From the NCBI RefSeq assembly GCF_006352025.1, contig NZ_CP040936.1:4094001-4158000 (forward strand): a stretch of DNA of 64,000 bases, read 5' to 3'. Position 1 is the stretch's first letter, and the number at the start of each line of letters is the position of its first letter. The notes beneath the pieces were generated by a model that was not told where the DNA came from, did not search any database, and saw only the letters and a list, made by a program, of their open reading frames with translations. This DNA comes from Hymenobacter sp. DG01. Its GTDB lineage: Bacteria > Bacteroidota > Bacteroidia > Cytophagales > Hymenobacteraceae. Positions 52,001 to 60,415 of this stretch are shown piece after piece. Both the position numbers and the translations under genes were made by a program.

Positions 52001-53002
52001 ATGAACCAGATGAATAGCCCCCTGATTAGGATCGGCGTCTTCTACGACGGCAATTATTTCCTAAAGATCAGTGATTACTACTACTTCCAGCATGACCGCA
52101 AGGCCCGTATTAGCCTGGAAGGTCTCCATGAATTTATCCGGCACCAAGTAGCAGAAGAAGAAGACGTTGATGTACGTCTGAGCCAGATCATCGACTCCCA
52201 CTTCTTCCGCGGCCGTCTCTCCGCCACCGAAGCCCGCGACAAAGACCGTCTGTTCCACGACCGTCTGCTCGACGATATTCTGATGAACATGGGTATCACC
52301 ACCCACTACATGCCCCTGAAAACGCGCGATGGCCGTTTGCAGGAAAAAGGCATTGATGTGTGGCTGTCCCTGGAAGCGCTGGAACTGGCTATCCACAAGA
52401 GCTTCGATGTGGTAGTGCTCATCGCCGGCGACTCCGACTACGCTCCCCTGATCAAGAAGCTCAACACCGTGGGTACCCGCGTGATGCTGCTGAACTGGGA
52501 CTTCAAGTACACCGACTTCAAGGGCGAAAACCGCGTAACCCGCGCTTCGCAGCAGCTGCTGGAGCAGGCTACCTACCCCGTGCAGATGCACGACATCATT
52601 GACCAGGGCATCAGCACCGGCGACGAGCTGATTGAGGCCATGTTCGTGAATACGCCCGAGCCGGCCGCCTTCCCGGCCGCTCCCAAGCCCGTGCGCCCCA
52701 CCGGCCCCACGGCCGCTGGCCCAGTTGGCACGGTAGGCATCAGCACCATCAAAAACCTGAAGAACGGCTTCGGTTTCGTGGTAATGCCCCCGAACAACCT
52801 GTTTTTCAGCTACGCCGATATGGCCGAAGGGGACTTCAACGACCTGCGCGAAGGCGACTGGGTGGAGTTCACGGTGGGCCGCAACCACCGCGACGAAGAC
52901 TGTGCCCGCAATGTGCGCAAAGTAGAAGCTCCCGAGATGGAAGACGGGGACGAATACGATGAGCACGAACACGAGTCGGCCAGCTCCCCCGAGCGCCTCT
53001 AA
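52001..53002 (+). CDS. NYN-domain ribonuclease fused to a cold shock domain
   Basis: 333 residues. Residues 8-200 are a NYN/LabA-type PIN-like domain: RIGVFYDGNYFL with the first Asp, KGIDVWLSLEALELAIHKSF, VVLIAGDSDYAPLIKKLNTV and GTRVMLLNWDF. A Pro/Ala linker (AAFPAAPKPVRPTGPTAAGP) leads to a cold shock domain (VGISTIKNLKNGFGFVVMPP, NLFFSYADM, DLREGDWVEFTVGRN). The acidic tail (EDGDEYDEHEHESASS) ends it. NYN domains cut RNA and CSDs bind single-stranded RNA, so an RNA-processing role is likely. Codons are biased toward CGT/CTG, as in well expressed genes. Confidence 0.88.
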   Translation: MNQMNSPLIRIGVFYDGNYFLKISDYYYFQHDRKARISLEGLHEFIRHQVAEEEDVDVRLSQIIDSHFFRGRLSATEARDKDRLFHDRLLDDILMNMGITTHYMPLKTRDGRLQEKGIDVWLSLEALELAIHKSFDVVVLIAGDSDYAPLIKKLNTVGTRVMLLNWDFKYTDFKGENRVTRASQQLLEQATYPVQMHDIIDQGISTGDELIEAMFVNTPEPAAFPAAPKPVRPTGPTAAGPVGTVGISTIKNLKNGFGFVVMPPNNLFFSYADMAEGDFNDLREGDWVEFTVGRNHRDEDCARNVRKVEAPEMEDGDEYDEHEHESASSPERL

Positions 53003-53033
53003 TACCTATTAGCTTCCCGGTTCGGTTGCTCTA

Positions 53034-53078
53034 AAGCCGCCGGACAGCCCGCATGTGAGTCGGGCTGTCCGGCGGCTT
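53034..53078 (+). terminator. Terminator of the NYN gene
   Basis: An 18-bp stem (AAGCCGCCGGACAGCCCG, 53034-53051, paired with 53061-53078) around a 9-nt loop; followed by CCGTTTG, so the T tail is weak. Confidence 0.7.
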
Positions 53079-53102
53079 CCGTTTGTAACAAGTGAAGATG
53101 GT

Positions 53103-53247
53103 GAGTGAATGAGTGAAGTAGGCGGCAAGCCCGGTCCGTCTGAACGATATCCGCCTACCCCCTCACTACCCCTGAACCTTGCCGATAGCAAACGTCAGCA
53201 CGAAGCCAACCGCTCGGACGGGCTCCACCTCCTTCACTGATTCACTC
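53103..53247. repeat. Inverted GAGTGAATGAGTGAAG arms between convergent genes
   Basis: GAGTGAATGAGTGAAG (53103-53118) faces CTTCACTGATTCACTC (53232-53247), one mismatch in 16. The right arm ends 2 nt from the thioesterase stop. Same setting as the element at 7848. Confidence 0.55.
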
Positions 53248-53249
53248 CC

Positions 53250-53732
53250 TTACTCATTCGCCCTATCCTCCGAAGGAAACAGCAGGTCGTGGAAGTCGCG
53301 CTTGGTGGCGGGGTAGCGGTTGAAGGTGCCCATGCCACGGGCCACTACCAGGTTGTCGCGGGCAGGGCAGGTAATAAAGGCGCTGCTGACCACCAGGGTT
53401 TTGCCGCTGTGCTCCACCACGCCGTGGGCCACCAGCTCGTCGTGCAGGCGTACGGGCGCGAGGTAGTTGATCTTGAACTCCACCGTTGATACCAGCTCGC
53501 CGGCCGTAAACGCCAACGACAGGGCGGCCGCGCCCAGGGTCGCGTCCATCAGGCCGGCCAGTACGCCGCCGTGGCAGGTGCCCGGCGAAGATAGATGCTC
53601 GTCGCGCACGGTCATGGTGTAGCGCACGTCGCCGGGCTGGGCCACGGTCAGCTCCATGCCGTTGGTGCGGCCGTACTGATTCATCTGGTTGTAGAGGGCA
53701 ATTAGGGTCGGTACGTCGGGGGTGGGCTGCAT
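53250..53732 (-). CDS. PaaI-family hotdog thioesterase
   Basis: 160 residues. The hotdog core has TCHGGVLAGLMDATLGAAAL (HGG with a downstream Asp), VEFKINYLAPVRL and HDELVAHGVVEHSGKTLVV, the acyl-CoA thioesterase pattern. It probably hydrolyses an aromatic or medium-chain acyl-CoA in the cytoplasm; the substrate is not predictable. TACCTTTT at 53760-53767 on the minus strand is one base off the -7 consensus. Confidence 0.9.
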   Translation of the reverse strand: MQPTPDVPTLIALYNQMNQYGRTNGMELTVAQPGDVRYTMTVRDEHLSSPGTCHGGVLAGLMDATLGAAALSLAFTAGELVSTVEFKINYLAPVRLHDELVAHGVVEHSGKTLVVSSAFITCPARDNLVVARGMGTFNRYPATKRDFHDLLFPSEDRANE

Positions 53733-53793
53733 GAAAGGAACAGGAGTTGGAATAGCCGTAAAAGGTAAACTACTTTAGAGAAACCTCACGCCC

Positions 53794-54096
53794 ATGCCCT
53801 CCTACACCTCCTTCGCCGACTTCTACCCTTACTACCTGCGCGAGCACCAGCAACGGGGCACCCGGGTACTGCATTTCATCGGCACCACCTTGTTTCTGAC
53901 GGCCATTATCCTGGCCGTAGCCTGGGCTCGCCCCTTGCTGGTGCTGGCGGGGGTAGTGGCAGCCTACGGGTTTGCCTGGGTAGGGCACTTTTTCGTGGAG
54001 CACAACCGGCCGGCTACCTTCCAGCACCCCTGGCTGTCCCTGCGCGGCGACTTCCAGCTGTACTGGGATTTGCTGCGGGGCAAAGAGAAGTTCTAA
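53794..54096 (+). CDS. DUF962 (Mpo1-like) membrane protein
   Basis: 100 residues. The DUF962 pattern is complete: FADFYPYYLREHQQRGTRVL with the conserved His, HFIGTTLFLTAI, FAWVGHFFVEHNRPATFQHP and WLSLRGDFQLYWDLL. Two hydrophobic helices. The yeast relative Mpo1 is an Fe-dependent dioxygenase of 2-hydroxy fatty acids; the bacterial role is not established. It is divergent from the thioesterase with a 61-nt gap, suggesting related lipid metabolism (inference). Confidence 0.85.
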   Translation: MPSYTSFADFYPYYLREHQQRGTRVLHFIGTTLFLTAIILAVAWARPLLVLAGVVAAYGFAWVGHFFVEHNRPATFQHPWLSLRGDFQLYWDLLRGKEKF

Positions 54097-54103
54097 CCCC
54101 AGG

Positions 54104-54544
54104 CTATAGCTCCCGGCGCATCAGCAGGTGCGGAATTGTGCCGAACAGCGTGTGTGAGGGCGCTACCACCGTGTAGCCCAGGCGCAGGTAGAAGGGCACG
54201 GCCTGCTCGCGGGCATGCAAAACCACTTCCGTAAGGCCCTGGCTGCGGGCTGCCGCCTCCAGGTGCTCCAGCACCTGCCGCCCCACGCCGCGCCCCTGCC
54301 CGGCCGGGTGCACGGCCATAAACCGCACCTGTCCCTGGCCGGGGCCCGAGGGGTGCAGCCGCCCTACCCCCACCGCGTAGCCCTCCGGGGCCAGAAGCAG
54401 GGCGTGGGTGGTAGTGGGGGCAAGGTCATCGTCGGCCCGCTCCGAGCCTTCAGGCTGCTGCCAGGGCTGGCGCAGCACTTCGTAGCGGAGGCGGTAGTAG
54501 GCGGCCCACTCGGCCGGCGTTTGGGGGCTAATAATGGCGGACAT
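54104..54544 (-). CDS. GNAT family N-acetyltransferase
   Basis: 146 residues from the ATG at 54544. The GNAT acetyl-CoA loop is seen in VRFMAVHPAGQGRGVGRQVL (Q/RxxGxG), with the N-terminal helix AEWAAYYRLRYEVLRQPWQQ and the C-terminal FYLRLGYTVV. It is close to the ElaA/YjaB kind. Target unknown. Convergent with the DUF962 gene with 7 nt between stops. Confidence 0.9.
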   Translation of the reverse strand: MSAIISPQTPAEWAAYYRLRYEVLRQPWQQPEGSERADDDLAPTTTHALLLAPEGYAVGVGRLHPSGPGQGQVRFMAVHPAGQGRGVGRQVLEHLEAAARSQGLTEVVLHAREQAVPFYLRLGYTVVAPSHTLFGTIPHLLMRREL

Positions 54545-54630
54545 GGGCAGAAAACAGCGGACTGCCGCCAAGATACCCAGAACCGGCCGTGAACTTACGG
54601 CTGGGCAGGTCGGGCATTTCGGCACCTGCT

Positions 54631-54638
54631 TATCTTTG
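54631..54638 (+). promoter_or_regulatory. Bacteroidota -7 element for yajQ
   Basis: TATCTTTG, exact TAnnTTTG, about 63 nt before the ATG at 54702. Confidence 0.6.
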
Positions 54639-54701
54639 GCCCTAACCTGCGCGGCTGCCTCACGTAGCCTACTCTACCATTCTCCCCCTATTTTTTTTCT
54701 C

Positions 54702-55193
54702 ATGGCCTCGTTTGATATTGTCAGCAAAGTAGATCCGCAAACCCTCGAAAACGCGGTGAACACAGCCAAAAAAGAGCTCCAGACCCGCTACGACCTGCGC
54801 GACACCAAGGGCGGCATCGAGCTGGACAAAAAAGCCAACACCATCACGCTCAGCTCCGAAAACTCCATGCGCATCAAGGCCCTGGAGGATATTCTGCTGG
54901 CGCGCATCGTGAAGCAGGGCATTGATGGCACGGCCCTCGATTTCACGGCCGAAGAGCAGGCCAGCGGCGCCCTGGTCAAGAAAGTGGTGAAGGTGCGGGC
55001 CGGCGTCGATAAGGAGGTCGGCCGCAAAATCATCAAAGCCATCAAAGACGGCAAAGCCAAAGTGGAAGCCCAGATGCAGGACGACCAGGTGCGCGTTACG
55101 GCTAAGAAAATTGATGAGCTGCAGGCCGCCATTGCCCTCGTGCGCCGCGCCGACGTAGGCCAGCCCCTGCAGTTCGTGAACATGAAGTCGTAG
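54702..55193 (+). CDS. yajQ: YajQ-family nucleotide-binding protein
   Basis: 163 residues, exact family length. Starts MASFDIVSKVDPQTLENAVN; continues with ELQTRYDLRDTKGGIELDKK, VRAGVDKEVGRKIIKAIKDG and VRVTAKKIDELQAAIALVRR. Two RNA-binding-like folds. In Xanthomonas the relative binds cyclic di-GMP and affects transcription; in other species it binds tRNA or GTP. Cytoplasmic. Confidence 0.95.
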   Translation: MASFDIVSKVDPQTLENAVNTAKKELQTRYDLRDTKGGIELDKKANTITLSSENSMRIKALEDILLARIVKQGIDGTALDFTAEEQASGALVKKVVKVRAGVDKEVGRKIIKAIKDGKAKVEAQMQDDQVRVTAKKIDELQAAIALVRRADVGQPLQFVNMKS

Positions 55194-55198
55194 TGTAT

Positions 55199-55369
55199 GG
55201 AGGTGATGAGGTGAATAGTAAATAGTGACAGGTAAGCAGTGAGAAGCGCCGGGAAAATGCTGGCCTGGCCTCTGCCTGCTACCCCCTGTCTTACCGGAAA
55301 CCGTTCCACCCTTCACCTATTGCCTTTCACCTCACACCTCATCACCCTATCACCCCCTCATCACCAGTC
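55199..55369. repeat. GTGATGAGGTGAA-type repeat upstream of terC
   Basis: GGAGGTGATGAGGTGAATAG at 55199 faces CCTCATCACC-type sequence (55330-55369) on the other end, with a GC-rich middle. The left end resembles the arm of the element at 7848. No open frame of note. Confidence 0.45.
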
Positions 55370-55370
55370 C

Positions 55371-56141
55371 ATGAACTTCGACTTTTCCGTTTTTTCTGAC
55401 CCCCAGACCTGGGTGAGCCTGCTCACGCTCACGTTCATGGAGATTGTGCTGGGCATTGATAACATCATCTTCATTTCCATCATCGTCAACCGCCTGCCGC
55501 AGGAGCAGCACAACCGGGGCCGCACCATTGGCCTGCTGCTGGCGCTGTTGTTCCGCATTGGGCTGCTGCTGAGCATTTCCTGGATTGTGGGCCTGAAGGC
55601 TCCGCTGTTCTCCCTGCCCGTGCCCTGGATGGCCGATGGTTGGAACGTGACCGGCCGCGACCTGATTCTGCTGGGCGGCGGCCTGTTCCTGATTGGCAAG
55701 AGCACCACCGAAATTCACACCAAGCTGCAGGGCGAGGAAGAAGGGGAGCACGGCGCCAAAGGCGGTGCTACGATGGGCAGCGTTATCATTCAGATTATCC
55801 TGATCGACATCGTCTTCAGCTTCGACTCCATCCTGACGGCCGTAGGTCTGGTGGATAACGTGCTGATTATGATTCTGGCCGTTATCCTGTCCATGGGCGT
55901 AATGCTGGCCTTCAGCGGCCTGGTAGCCGACTTCGTGAACCGCAACCCTACCATCAAAATGCTGGCCCTGTCCTTCCTGATTATGATTGGGGTGATGCTG
56001 GTGATGGAAGCCTTCCACAAGGAAATCGAGAAGGGGTATATCTACTTCGCTATGTTCTTCTCGCTGGTAGTAGAAGTGCTGAACATGCGCCTGCGCAAGA
56101 AAACGGCGCCCGTGCACCTGCGCGACTCCCAGTACGACTAA
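55371..56141 (+). CDS. TerC family integral membrane protein
   Basis: 256 residues, seven hydrophobic segments. The conserved Asp-containing motifs are present: MEIVLGIDNIIFISIIVNRL and IDIVFSFDSILTAVGLVDN, along with FLIGKSTTEIHTKL. The family is linked to tellurite resistance, manganese export and metal loading of exported proteins. The soluble loop (QGEEEGEHGAKGGA) is charged. Start chosen at the ATG (MNFDFSVFSDPQTWVSLLTL). Confidence 0.93.
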   Translation: MNFDFSVFSDPQTWVSLLTLTFMEIVLGIDNIIFISIIVNRLPQEQHNRGRTIGLLLALLFRIGLLLSISWIVGLKAPLFSLPVPWMADGWNVTGRDLILLGGGLFLIGKSTTEIHTKLQGEEEGEHGAKGGATMGSVIIQIILIDIVFSFDSILTAVGLVDNVLIMILAVILSMGVMLAFSGLVADFVNRNPTIKMLALSFLIMIGVMLVMEAFHKEIEKGYIYFAMFFSLVVEVLNMRLRKKTAPVHLRDSQYD

Positions 56142-56165
56142 GCGGCCCTACCCCCTCCCACACGC

Positions 56166-56203
56166 AAAAGCGCCCGGAACCTAGTCTCCGGGCGCTTTTC
56201 TTT
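56166..56203. terminator. Bidirectional terminator
   Basis: AAAAGCGCCCGGA, 8-nt loop, TCCGGGCGCTTTT and TCTTTT. It lies between the convergent terC and DnaJ-like genes. Confidence 0.82.
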
Positions 56204-56212
56204 TACATGAAG

Positions 56213-57022
56213 CTAGGCGCTGCGCATAAAGTATAGAATAACAATCAGTAGCAGTACGCACCCTACCCCGCAGTTCAGGGCCAGCCCTGAGGAGCTGCGC
56301 TTGCGGGCGCCCAAGGCGGCCATCAGCAACAGCAGCACCGGCGCAAATACAAAGTTGCCATACACGGTGGTTTCATCCGCGCGCTCCAGTGGCTGCCCGC
56401 TGATGGCTGTAGCCCGTACTTGTCCAAACAGGGCGCTGGCCCGGATGGTAAGCGGCGTGCCAACTTCCCAGTTGTAATCGTAGTTGCGGAAGCTGACGTG
56501 GGGTGTCCGGATGGTGTAGTACGTCACGGACCCGCTCCGGCGCGAGGACAGGGTATGGCGCTCTACGCTCTGGACTGGCTCCCGCGGATACTCCCGCGTC
56601 CAGCAGAAATCAAGCAGCAGCAGCCCGCAGAACAGCAGCATCAGGCGGCAAAACCACCGGCCCCAGGGCGCATAGCGGGCATACACGGCCGCGTAAGGGT
56701 CGGGGGCGGGGCCGCGCCGGGCGGCCGCTGCCCGCCGGTGCCGTACCTCTGCCTGGGCCCGGGTTGGCGCCGCCTGAGGGGGTAGGGTGGCCGATGGGTC
56801 CGGCGGGCGACGACGAATGGCCAGGGCCGCGTCGTAGAGCTGCCGGCGCGCTGGCTGGCTCAGCACATCGTAGGCCGCATTAATAGCCAGGTACCGCTCG
56901 TGAGCGGCGGGGTCTGGCGTGCGGTCGGGGTGGGTGAGCAGCACGAGGCGGCGGTAGGCCCGCCGTATTTCCTCGGGGGTAGCCTGCTCACCCACTTCCA
57001 GGGTAGTGTAAAACGTGCTCAT
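56213..57022 (-). CDS. J-domain membrane protein
   Basis: 269 residues. The J domain occupies residues 3-70 (FYTTLEVGEQATPEEIRRAY, HPD at 31-33, AINAAYDVLSQPARRQLYDA). After a basic linker come a transmembrane helix (FCRLMLLFCGLLLLDFCW), an external-looking beta region (RHTLSSRRSGSVTYYTIRTP) and two C-terminal hydrophobic segments (FVFAPVLLLLMAALGA; GVGCVLLLIVILYFM). It probably recruits DnaK to the membrane. Its ATG overlaps the stop of the preceding gene (ATGA), so the two are translationally coupled. Confidence 0.85.
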   Translation of the reverse strand: MSTFYTTLEVGEQATPEEIRRAYRRLVLLTHPDRTPDPAAHERYLAINAAYDVLSQPARRQLYDAALAIRRRPPDPSATLPPQAAPTRAQAEVRHRRAAAARRGPAPDPYAAVYARYAPWGRWFCRLMLLFCGLLLLDFCWTREYPREPVQSVERHTLSSRRSGSVTYYTIRTPHVSFRNYDYNWEVGTPLTIRASALFGQVRATAISGQPLERADETTVYGNFVFAPVLLLLMAALGARKRSSSGLALNCGVGCVLLLIVILYFMRSA

Positions 57023-57447
57023 TCCGGCCGAAGCAGCTGGGCCAGGGTTTCCGTCTGGTCCTGGGCGCGGCGCACGGCCAGCTCCAGCAGGCGCCGGTTC
57101 AGCTCGGCCCTATGGAGGCGGTAGAAGCTCGTTTCCGCTTCCGTAAACAGGCCCGTTACCAACCCGATGATGGTGTAGCGCAGCTTGGTATTGCGGCTCA
57201 GCAGCTCACCCACTACCCGCTCCCGCGCGCTACGCTCTACCTCCGCGAAAGCCATGTGGTGGTCTAGTATAAAATCGGCTACTGCGGTCAGCAGCCGCAG
57301 GTTTTGCAGCTTCAGCACGGGCCGGAGCGTGAGGTGCAGAAAGCTCCCGACGGTATCGGGTGAGGCATCGGCGGGTAGCGCGGTGGCAACGGGAGGGCGC
57401 AGGGCCAGCAGAGCGGCGTCAGTATCGGAGGTAGAGAAAGAAGACAT
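57019..57447 (-). CDS. Helical protein coupled to the J-domain gene
   Basis: 142 residues. All-helical: SPDTVGSFLHLTLRPVLKLQ, NLRLLTAVADFILDHHMAFA, RYTIIGLVTGLFTEAETSFY and HRAELNRRLLELAVRRAQDQ. No family recognised. The 4-nt ATGA overlap with the J-domain gene suggests its product works with that protein, perhaps as a client or regulator (inference). Confidence 0.65.
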   Translation of the reverse strand: MSSFSTSDTDAALLALRPPVATALPADASPDTVGSFLHLTLRPVLKLQNLRLLTAVADFILDHHMAFAEVERSARERVVGELLSRNTKLRYTIIGLVTGLFTEAETSFYRLHRAELNRRLLELAVRRAQDQTETLAQLLRPE

Positions 57448-57482
57448 ATCACAATAACCACGAAGAAGGTCAGAATCCTAAA

Positions 57483-57526
57483 AAAACTGCCCGCCCGGCC
57501 TTTTGGGGCCAGACGGGCAGTTTTAT
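57483..57526 (-). terminator. Terminator of the M36 protease gene
   Basis: On the minus strand the stem ACTGCCCGTCTGGCC/GGCCGGGCGGGCAGT (imperfect) ends in TTTTTT (A run 57481-57486). 60 nt after the stop at 57588. Confidence 0.78.
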
Positions 57527-57587
57527 GCTAGTCAGTACAGCCAGTTCCGGTGCCGGTTTCTGCCGGCTCCGGAACTGATTGACGGAA

Positions 57588-60257
57588 TTAGTGCTGCACT
57601 ACCACCTTTTTGGTGATGGTGCCTTCTGAGGTGGTCAGGCGCACTACGTACACGCCGCCCGTGAGGTCAGCCGTGTCAATGTTCACGCCATCCAGCAAGC
57701 GGGCCGCTGCCACCTGCTGTACCCGTACCCGCTGGCCCAGAATCGAAACTAGCTCTACCTGTACCGGCGAAGCGCTGCTGATCTGGGTGCGTACCCGTAC
57801 CTGGCCGTTGGCCGGGTTGGGAGCTACCTCCAGCAGTTTCTCGCTGAGGGCCTGGCGGCTGCTCGTTACGGTAGAAGGCAAGTCGAAGGCGGCCGTCTGG
57901 TCGTTGAGCAGGTTCGAGCTGCCCTGCTTGGCGCTGAAGCCCAGGCCGCGGCGGGCAAACACGCGCCAGATAAGGGCCGAGTTGGCGGCCTTGTTATTCA
58001 GGGAGTCAGCCTTCAGAATGGCGTTGCGGCCGTCCACGAAGCCCGGGTTGCAGGCCTGCAGCTTCAGGCCGTCCATTACCAGCTGCAGGGCAATGTTGTT
58101 GCCGCCGGTAGAGCCGCGCAGGTCGGGGTTGTAGCCGTACTTGTTGATGAGGGCCCAGTTCAGGTCCCAGAGCATAGAGGCCCACACGTAGCCAATAGCA
58201 TGCTCTGCAGTATAATCACTTCCGTTTACCGTTTTACCCACGTAGGCATAGGTAGAGGGGTTGGTGGTCATGTTGGTGCTGTAGCGGGTGGGGCGGATGC
58301 CGGGGCCGCTGATTTCCTGAAGCTTTGCGTAAGTACCAATGCCCCGGGCCATCGACTCCGTATCGGTGGGCTTGGACGTCATCCAGAGACCGAAGAAGTC
58401 GCTCCAGCCTTCACCCATCTGCTCGGCGCTGCGCAGGCAGTTCGGGGCCGAGGCGCCACCCGTCAGGCGGGTAGAGATGCCGTGGCCGTATTCGTGGGCA
58501 ATAATACCGTTGTCGAAGTCACCGTCGCGGTAGTTAGTGATGCCGCTGGCCGAGAAGGTAACAGCCGTGCCCGCCTGCAGGGCGGTTTTCAGCTTATTGC
58601 CATCGGCCTGGGAAATCATAACACCCGGAATCCGGATGCCTACCGTATCGGCAGTGCCACCAAAGGAAACGGCGCCCTGAGTGGCGTTGTTGTTGATGAT
58701 AACCACCATGCGGGCGCCAGCGGCCTGGGCCTGCTGCACTTTCACGGCAAAGATGCAGTCGCCGCGGTCAACCAGGGCGATGTTGCCTTTCACGGCATCA
58801 GCGTTGGTGTAGGTAGCGCAGCCAAACGTAGGCGTAGCAGTACCGTCGTTTACCAGCACCAGATTGCCGGTGATGGGGCCGCTCCGGGACAGGCGACGCG
58901 TAAATACACCTTCGGCGGCGGCAATAGGTCCGGCCAGGGTGGCCGGGGCCGTAACACTGGCCGTGGTAATGTTCTGGTCCCACAGATACATCTGCATCCG
59001 GGGGTTGCGGCCTTCGGCGGGGGTAGAGAAGTTGGCGTTATTCAGGCTAACCGAGTTGGCGATGAAGGCGTCCTGCGCTTCAGCAAATACGGCGTCGCCG
59101 CCCCGGCCCTGGCCGGAGTAGTTAGTGGCCTGGAAGTTACCACTGGCCTCGTTGAAGCCTTTGCGGGCCATCACGTCGTGCATCATGTTGTTCCAGTAGA
59201 ACAGGTTGATGATGGCCGCGTCGAGGTTGGCGTTGGGAACAGCCGTAACAGCGTTGTTGAAAGGGGCGTCGAAGATTTGGTTGGGCCCGCCTTTTGGGGC
59301 GTAGCCCCCGCGCCACAGCTCAGTAGTGGAGTTGTTGCGGTTGTTGCGGTCTTCGTAGGCGTACACGTTGTTGCCGGCCGTGCGCAGGGAGTCGGCGCCG
59401 GGCTTCCCGTCCACATCATGCCAGCCGTAGGGCGAAACCGCCGGGTCGGCCGGGTCGGTTACTACTTCCCGGGCGCCGTGGTTGGGGCTTTCCACCGTAA
59501 TGGGCCACACATTGTAGCTGTTGCCAGCCGTGGGGCGAGCAGCCGGGGCCGGCGAGGGGGTAGAAACCAGAGCCATAGGCTCGGTGAGCGGAGCCAGGCT
59601 GAACGGCTCGTTAATCACCAGGTCTTGCTGGTCCAGCAGGGCACCCGTGGAGGCATCTACGCGCACGCTCCAGTAGTTGCGGGCGTGCTTGGGGTAAATG
59701 GTTACGTCCCATACCAGGCGCAACTCGCCGGTAGGCATGGGCAGGTACATCAGCTTCACCGGAATGGTTTCCAGGGAAATGCCACCCGTTGAGAATTCCA
59801 GACCGGCGGCGGGGGTACCTGCTTTTTCAATCTGCAGCCCTTGAGGAGCCGGCAGGCTAAGCGCCCGGGCCGCCGCCGATACGGCCTGCTCCGCCGTGAG
59901 GGCGGGCGTGGCCGGGCGGGCCTGGGCGGCCGTGTTGGCGATAAAGCTGCTGTGCAGGGTAGCTACCTTGCCGGTAGCATTCAGGTGCACGTCGGCTACG
60001 GCGTTGTAAATTTCTACCCCTTGGTGGCGCTGCCGAAAATATACGTGCGTAATGCCGTTATGCTCATCGGTGAAGGAGTTGGTTACCACCGGGTCCGCCA
60101 CGTCAGTCGTTTTCAGACCAAGAGCGGAAGTACGTGCTTTCAGGGCATTGCGGGCTTGGTCAAGCAGCACCGATGACTGTGCTGCCGCCAGGCCCGGTAC
60201 GGCCAGAAGCGCGGCCGCGGCCAATGCCCGTGCTGAAGGAGTAAAGGTTGACTTCAT
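57588..60257 (-). CDS. Secreted M36 fungalysin-type metalloprotease, T9SS sorted
   Basis: 889 residues from the ATG at 60257 with signal peptide (ALAAAALLAVPGLAAAQ). An FTP propeptide region (QGVEIYNAVADVHLNATGKV) precedes the M36 domain, interrupted by a PA domain (GNIALVDRGDCIFAVKVQQA ... IRIPGVMISQADGNKLKTAL). The zinc site is HEYGHGISTRL (H588, H592) with a downstream Glu in RSAEQMGEGWSDFFGL. The end is a type A sorting domain (VAPNPANGQVRVRTQ, ILGQRVRVQQV, GGVYVVRLTT, KKVVVQH). It is a second T9SS-exported protease in the window, alongside the M43 enzyme. Confidence 0.94.
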   Translation of the reverse strand: MKSTFTPSARALAAAALLAVPGLAAAQSSVLLDQARNALKARTSALGLKTTDVADPVVTNSFTDEHNGITHVYFRQRHQGVEIYNAVADVHLNATGKVATLHSSFIANTAAQARPATPALTAEQAVSAAARALSLPAPQGLQIEKAGTPAAGLEFSTGGISLETIPVKLMYLPMPTGELRLVWDVTIYPKHARNYWSVRVDASTGALLDQQDLVINEPFSLAPLTEPMALVSTPSPAPAARPTAGNSYNVWPITVESPNHGAREVVTDPADPAVSPYGWHDVDGKPGADSLRTAGNNVYAYEDRNNRNNSTTELWRGGYAPKGGPNQIFDAPFNNAVTAVPNANLDAAIINLFYWNNMMHDVMARKGFNEASGNFQATNYSGQGRGGDAVFAEAQDAFIANSVSLNNANFSTPAEGRNPRMQMYLWDQNITTASVTAPATLAGPIAAAEGVFTRRLSRSGPITGNLVLVNDGTATPTFGCATYTNADAVKGNIALVDRGDCIFAVKVQQAQAAGARMVVIINNNATQGAVSFGGTADTVGIRIPGVMISQADGNKLKTALQAGTAVTFSASGITNYRDGDFDNGIIAHEYGHGISTRLTGGASAPNCLRSAEQMGEGWSDFFGLWMTSKPTDTESMARGIGTYAKLQEISGPGIRPTRYSTNMTTNPSTYAYVGKTVNGSDYTAEHAIGYVWASMLWDLNWALINKYGYNPDLRGSTGGNNIALQLVMDGLKLQACNPGFVDGRNAILKADSLNNKAANSALIWRVFARRGLGFSAKQGSSNLLNDQTAAFDLPSTVTSSRQALSEKLLEVAPNPANGQVRVRTQISSASPVQVELVSILGQRVRVQQVAAARLLDGVNIDTADLTGGVYVVRLTTSEGTITKKVVVQH

Positions 60258-60298
60258 CAAGAAGGGGTAGAGAGGTAAGTGAATGTGTAAGCAGAAGG

Positions 60299-60326
60299 AA
60301 CGGGCCACCTGAGTAGGTGGCCCGTT
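60299..60326 (-). terminator. Hairpin behind the RNA methylase gene
   Basis: AACGGGCCACCT, loop GAGT, AGGTGGCCCGTT: a perfect 12-bp stem about 90 nt downstream of the methylase stop. The T tail is short (CCTT), so it may be a weak terminator or the leader of the M36 gene. Confidence 0.55.
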
Positions 60327-60415
60327 CAAATCTACACAACAAAATGCTTATTTCACGCGAGTGTTTTTAAGTAAATGCCAAGCTTTATTGACAGGCTCGC
60401 ATTTACCGGGCCTGG

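Noticed and set aside
58200..59792. 530-residue plus-strand ORF inside the M36 protease gene
   Set aside because: Antisense shadow with Gly/Val-rich composition, typical of high-GC genes.
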